Positions 62,130 through 64,000 of a DNA stretch of 64,000 nt are shown piece after piece. Positions within the stretch are counted from its first letter, which is position 1, and every line of letters begins with the position of its first letter. The notes below the pieces were generated by a model. That model searched no databases, was not told the origin of the DNA, and was given only the letters and a program-made list of their open reading frames with translations. The translations under genes and the position numbers were made by a program. This DNA comes from Polyangium sp. 15x6 (GTDB lineage: Bacteria; Myxococcota_A; Polyangia; Polyangiales; Polyangiaceae): assembly GCF_029960785.1 (NCBI RefSeq), contig NZ_JASBQE010000027.1:1-64000 (forward strand). Direction: 5' to 3'.

Positions 62130-63073
62130 GCCGATCCATTGCATGTGCCATCGCCGCGCTCGCCCTCGCGCTCGCGGGCTGCGACGCGGCCAAGGAGCCG
62201 ATGTCGAAGGCGAGAGAGGCCGAGGCGGCCGGCAAGATCCCGGAGGCCAAGGCGCTGTATGCGGAGGTCTGCAAGGCCGCCGAGAGCTCGCCGTTTTGTC
62301 CCGTGGCGAAGCAACGCATCGAGGCCCTCACGGTCCGGGAGGCGACCACGCTGGTCGCCGAGGGGCAATTCGCGAAAGCCAAGGAGCTCTCCGCGACGGT
62401 CGCGGATGCGCCGGCCAAACGAGCGTTCGAGGCGCTCTCGAAGACGCGGGCGATGAGCAGCGCGGCCGCGTTCGAGGAGGCGAATGCCTCGGCGGACAAG
62501 GCCGCGGCGCGGGCCAAGATGGAGGAGCTCGCCGGGCAAAGCTCGCCGGTCGCGGACAAGGCCAAGGAGTGGCTGACGAAGAATGGCCCGGCGCTCCTGC
62601 TCGACGAGGTGAAGGCCGCGTGCAAGCCGGACGGGACGGGCTCCTGCGTCGATCTCGGCAAGAAAATCGCGAAGCTCTTCCCCACGAGCCCCGAGGCCGG
62701 CGAGGCGAAGGCGCTCGTCGACGCCGAATACAAACGCGTCCACCCGCTGCTCAAGCAGGCGGAGGCCCTGCTCGTGCAAAGGCTCGAGATCAGCAACTGG
62801 AAGAACAAATACGACCTCTGCTTGAAGCAGGCGGAGCCCGCTCCCGGCGGCTACGAGATGCAGGTGTGCAAGACGGAGATCGGCATTCCCGAGGACCGAG
62901 GGGATCCCTTCAGCACGAGCTTCCTCGAAGGCGCGTGGAAGAAGAAGCTCACCGAGATCCACGATCCAGGCTGGGTGAAATCGCTCGAGGAGCGGTGGGG
63001 GAAGATCGAAAGCGACGGGATCTACGACCCCGCGAGCTTGCCCAAGCCGGGGGAGCAAGAATCGAAGAAGTAG
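62126..63073 (+). CDS. Helical lipoprotein, tandem paralogue
   Basis: The 315-aa protein has a lipoprotein signal (AIAALALALAGC) and the same helical layout as the preceding gene (AREAEAAGKIPEAKALYAEV; LVAEGQFAKAKELSATV; VKAACKPDGTGSCVDL), plus a unique C-terminus with NWKNKYDLCLKQAEPAPGG and IGIPEDRGDPF. Paired Cys residues at equivalent places suggest a conserved disulfide. It is translationally coupled to its paralogue and is followed, 230 bp on, by an ECF sigma operon. Confidence 0.82.
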   Translation: MSRSIACAIAALALALAGCDAAKEPMSKAREAEAAGKIPEAKALYAEVCKAAESSPFCPVAKQRIEALTVREATTLVAEGQFAKAKELSATVADAPAKRAFEALSKTRAMSSAAAFEEANASADKAAARAKMEELAGQSSPVADKAKEWLTKNGPALLLDEVKAACKPDGTGSCVDLGKKIAKLFPTSPEAGEAKALVDAEYKRVHPLLKQAEALLVQRLEISNWKNKYDLCLKQAEPAPGGYEMQVCKTEIGIPEDRGDPFSTSFLEGAWKKKLTEIHDPGWVKSLEERWGKIESDGIYDPASLPKPGEQESKK

Positions 63074-63277
63074 CGGTGAGCGGGCTGGGCCATGCGGCCG
63101 TGGAGCGGAGGAGGGGCAGGCCCTGATCCGGATCTGGTAACGGAGTCCACGTTTCCGCTTCCGCGCGGCCCTTCATTTTTCGTGATCAACCCGCGCCGGA
63201 CCGGGCATTCTAGAGACGTGGCCCCCGCTCTTGCCCACGTCCCCCCTGCGTTCGCCGCGTCACGCGCGGCCCGAGGG

Positions 63278-63294
63278 CTCCGTTCGAAACGGAG
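63278..63294 (+). promoter_or_regulatory. Hairpin covering the Shine-Dalgarno of the sigma factor gene
   Basis: CTCCGTTCGAAACGGAG forms a perfect 7-bp stem with a CGA loop. The 3' arm (63288-63294) contains the GGAG of the ribosome-binding site of the ECF gene, whose GTG start is at 63304. In mRNA the site would be sequestered, suggesting translational control; as DNA it is also a plausible operator. Confidence 0.5.
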
Positions 63295-63303
63295 GGTGCG
63301 CCC

Positions 63304-63939
63304 GTGACCCTCGTCTCCGACCTGGACATCCTCTTCGCGGGCGCCGAGGTCTGCGAGGCGGACGAGCCTCGCGCAGTCGAGGAGGCGTGGGCCAGGGGGG
63401 GCGAGGCCGGCGCGGAGAAGGCGCGGCTCCGGGAGATGGTCGACGCGCATTTCGACGCCGTGTACGTGGCGCTCCGCCGGCTCGGGGTGCCCGCGGCGGA
63501 GCTCGATGATTGCGCGCAGCAGGTGTTCGTCGTGGCCTCGGGCAAGCTCGGGGTGATTCAACCGGGACGCGAGAAGGCGTTTTTGATGGGCACGGCCGTG
63601 CACGTCGCCTCGCACGCCAAGCGCGCGCAGCGAAGGCGGCGCGAGGTCCCCGAGGGGGACGAGGTGGCGGACGCGCGCGCCGACGCCGGGCCTCGGCCGG
63701 ACGAGATCGTGGAGCAAAGGCGCCTGCGGGCCCTGCTCGACGAGGTGCTCGCGGCGATGCCGGAGGATCTCAGGACGGTGCTCGTTTTGTTCGAGCTCGA
63801 AGAGCTCACGATGCAGGAGATCAGCGGGGCGCTCGATCTACCGATGGGCACGGTGGCGTCGAGGCTCCGGCGCGCGCGGGAGCTCTTTGCGAGGCTCTCG
63901 GCGCGGGCCATGGGAACACAAGGAAGGGGGCGGCCGTGA
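63304..63939 (+). CDS. ECF-type RNA polymerase sigma factor
   Basis: The 211-aa protein has a region-2-like helix set (LREMVDAHFDAVYVALRRLGV; ELDDCAQQVFVVASGKL) and a region-4 HTH (LLDEVLAAMPEDLRTVLVLFELEELTMQEISGALDLPMGTVASRLRRAREL shown here only as its landmark, TVLVLFELEELTMQEIS). The N-terminal 35 residues are an extra extension. The GTG start is set by GGAGG eight bases upstream. The next gene starts in the overlap GTGA and is probably the anti-sigma or a partner, so the operon is autoregulated (inference). Its targets are unknown. Confidence 0.9.
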   Translation: MTLVSDLDILFAGAEVCEADEPRAVEEAWARGGEAGAEKARLREMVDAHFDAVYVALRRLGVPAAELDDCAQQVFVVASGKLGVIQPGREKAFLMGTAVHVASHAKRAQRRRREVPEGDEVADARADAGPRPDEIVEQRRLRALLDEVLAAMPEDLRTVLVLFELEELTMQEISGALDLPMGTVASRLRRARELFARLSARAMGTQGRGRP

Positions 63940-64000
63940 GCGAGATGCGCAGGCTGCTCGAAGAGAACGGGGATGACGCGGCGACTTCGCTCCTGCGCTC
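63936..64000 (+). CDS. Partial gene coupled to the ECF sigma factor, likely anti-sigma or partner
   Basis: The gene begins with GTG overlapping the sigma factor stop (GTGA) and reads SEMRRLLEENGDDAATSLLR before running off the window. Genes coupled this way behind ECF sigma factors usually encode anti-sigma factors or FecR-like partners, but only about 21 residues are visible, so no domain can be seen. Confidence 0.6.
   Translation, partial: MSEMRRLLEENGDDAATSLLR

Overview
The window looks like chromosomal DNA from a myxobacterium of the Polyangium/Sorangium kind. The signs are high GC with strongly GC-ending codons, many lipoproteins whose Cys is followed by Gly/Ser-rich linkers, a MYXO-CTERM sorting tail, a fibro-slime lipoprotein, FG-GAP and disintegrin-like modules, an ABC-F ATPase, several sensor kinases and an ECF sigma factor. 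I see no rRNA, tRNA, CRISPR array, prophage or insertion sequence. Coding is dense on both strands, and no stretch over about 300 bases lacks a gene.

Layout. 0-4 kb: a beta-propeller lipoprotein, then a probable zinc-starvation operon (rpmG plus a COG0523 metallochaperone GTPase) behind two overlapping Zur-like operators. 4-8 kb: a LytS/LytTR two-component pair and fetAB. 7.7-15 kb: a frameshifted propeller lipoprotein, a WYL regulator, a VOC protein, a fibro-slime lipoprotein, and a PP2C phosphatase with a frameshifted leucine-rich-repeat (LRR) partner. 14-20 kb: an NRDE protein, a hybrid histidine kinase, ABC-F and a nucleoside hydrolase. 19.6-24.6 kb: a large MYXO-CTERM protein and a lipase with its foldase. 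24.7-29.5 kb: small housekeeping-like and unknown genes.

29.4-35.2 kb is the most unusual region. It holds two Cys-His (CxxCH or CX4CH) lipoproteins, a DUF2271 protein, a DUF4266 lipoprotein, a probable outer-membrane barrel, a DUF3570 barrel and a lipoprotein ending in 56 consecutive Asp/Glu residues. The promoter of the last operon carries a 15-mer that matches the Zur-like operator of the rpmG operon at 13 of 15 positions. I propose that this is a metal-responsive cell-surface system.

35-46 kb: a PolX-family protein with a degraded polymerase site but an intact PHP domain, STAS-like proteins, M35 and M1 metallopeptidase lipoproteins, and a propeller-cytochrome lipoprotein. 46-50.8 kb: galactose/beta-glycoside genes (galK, GH1, galE). 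50.8-60 kb: gltS, lipoproteins, a zincin, astD and an XRE regulator. 60-64 kb: a 2OG oxygenase, two tandem paralogous lipoproteins and an ECF sigma operon whose second gene runs off the window.

Four genes appear to be split by single-base indels in short G or C runs. These may be consensus errors or real lesions. All functional statements come from reading motifs by eye; no database search was run.
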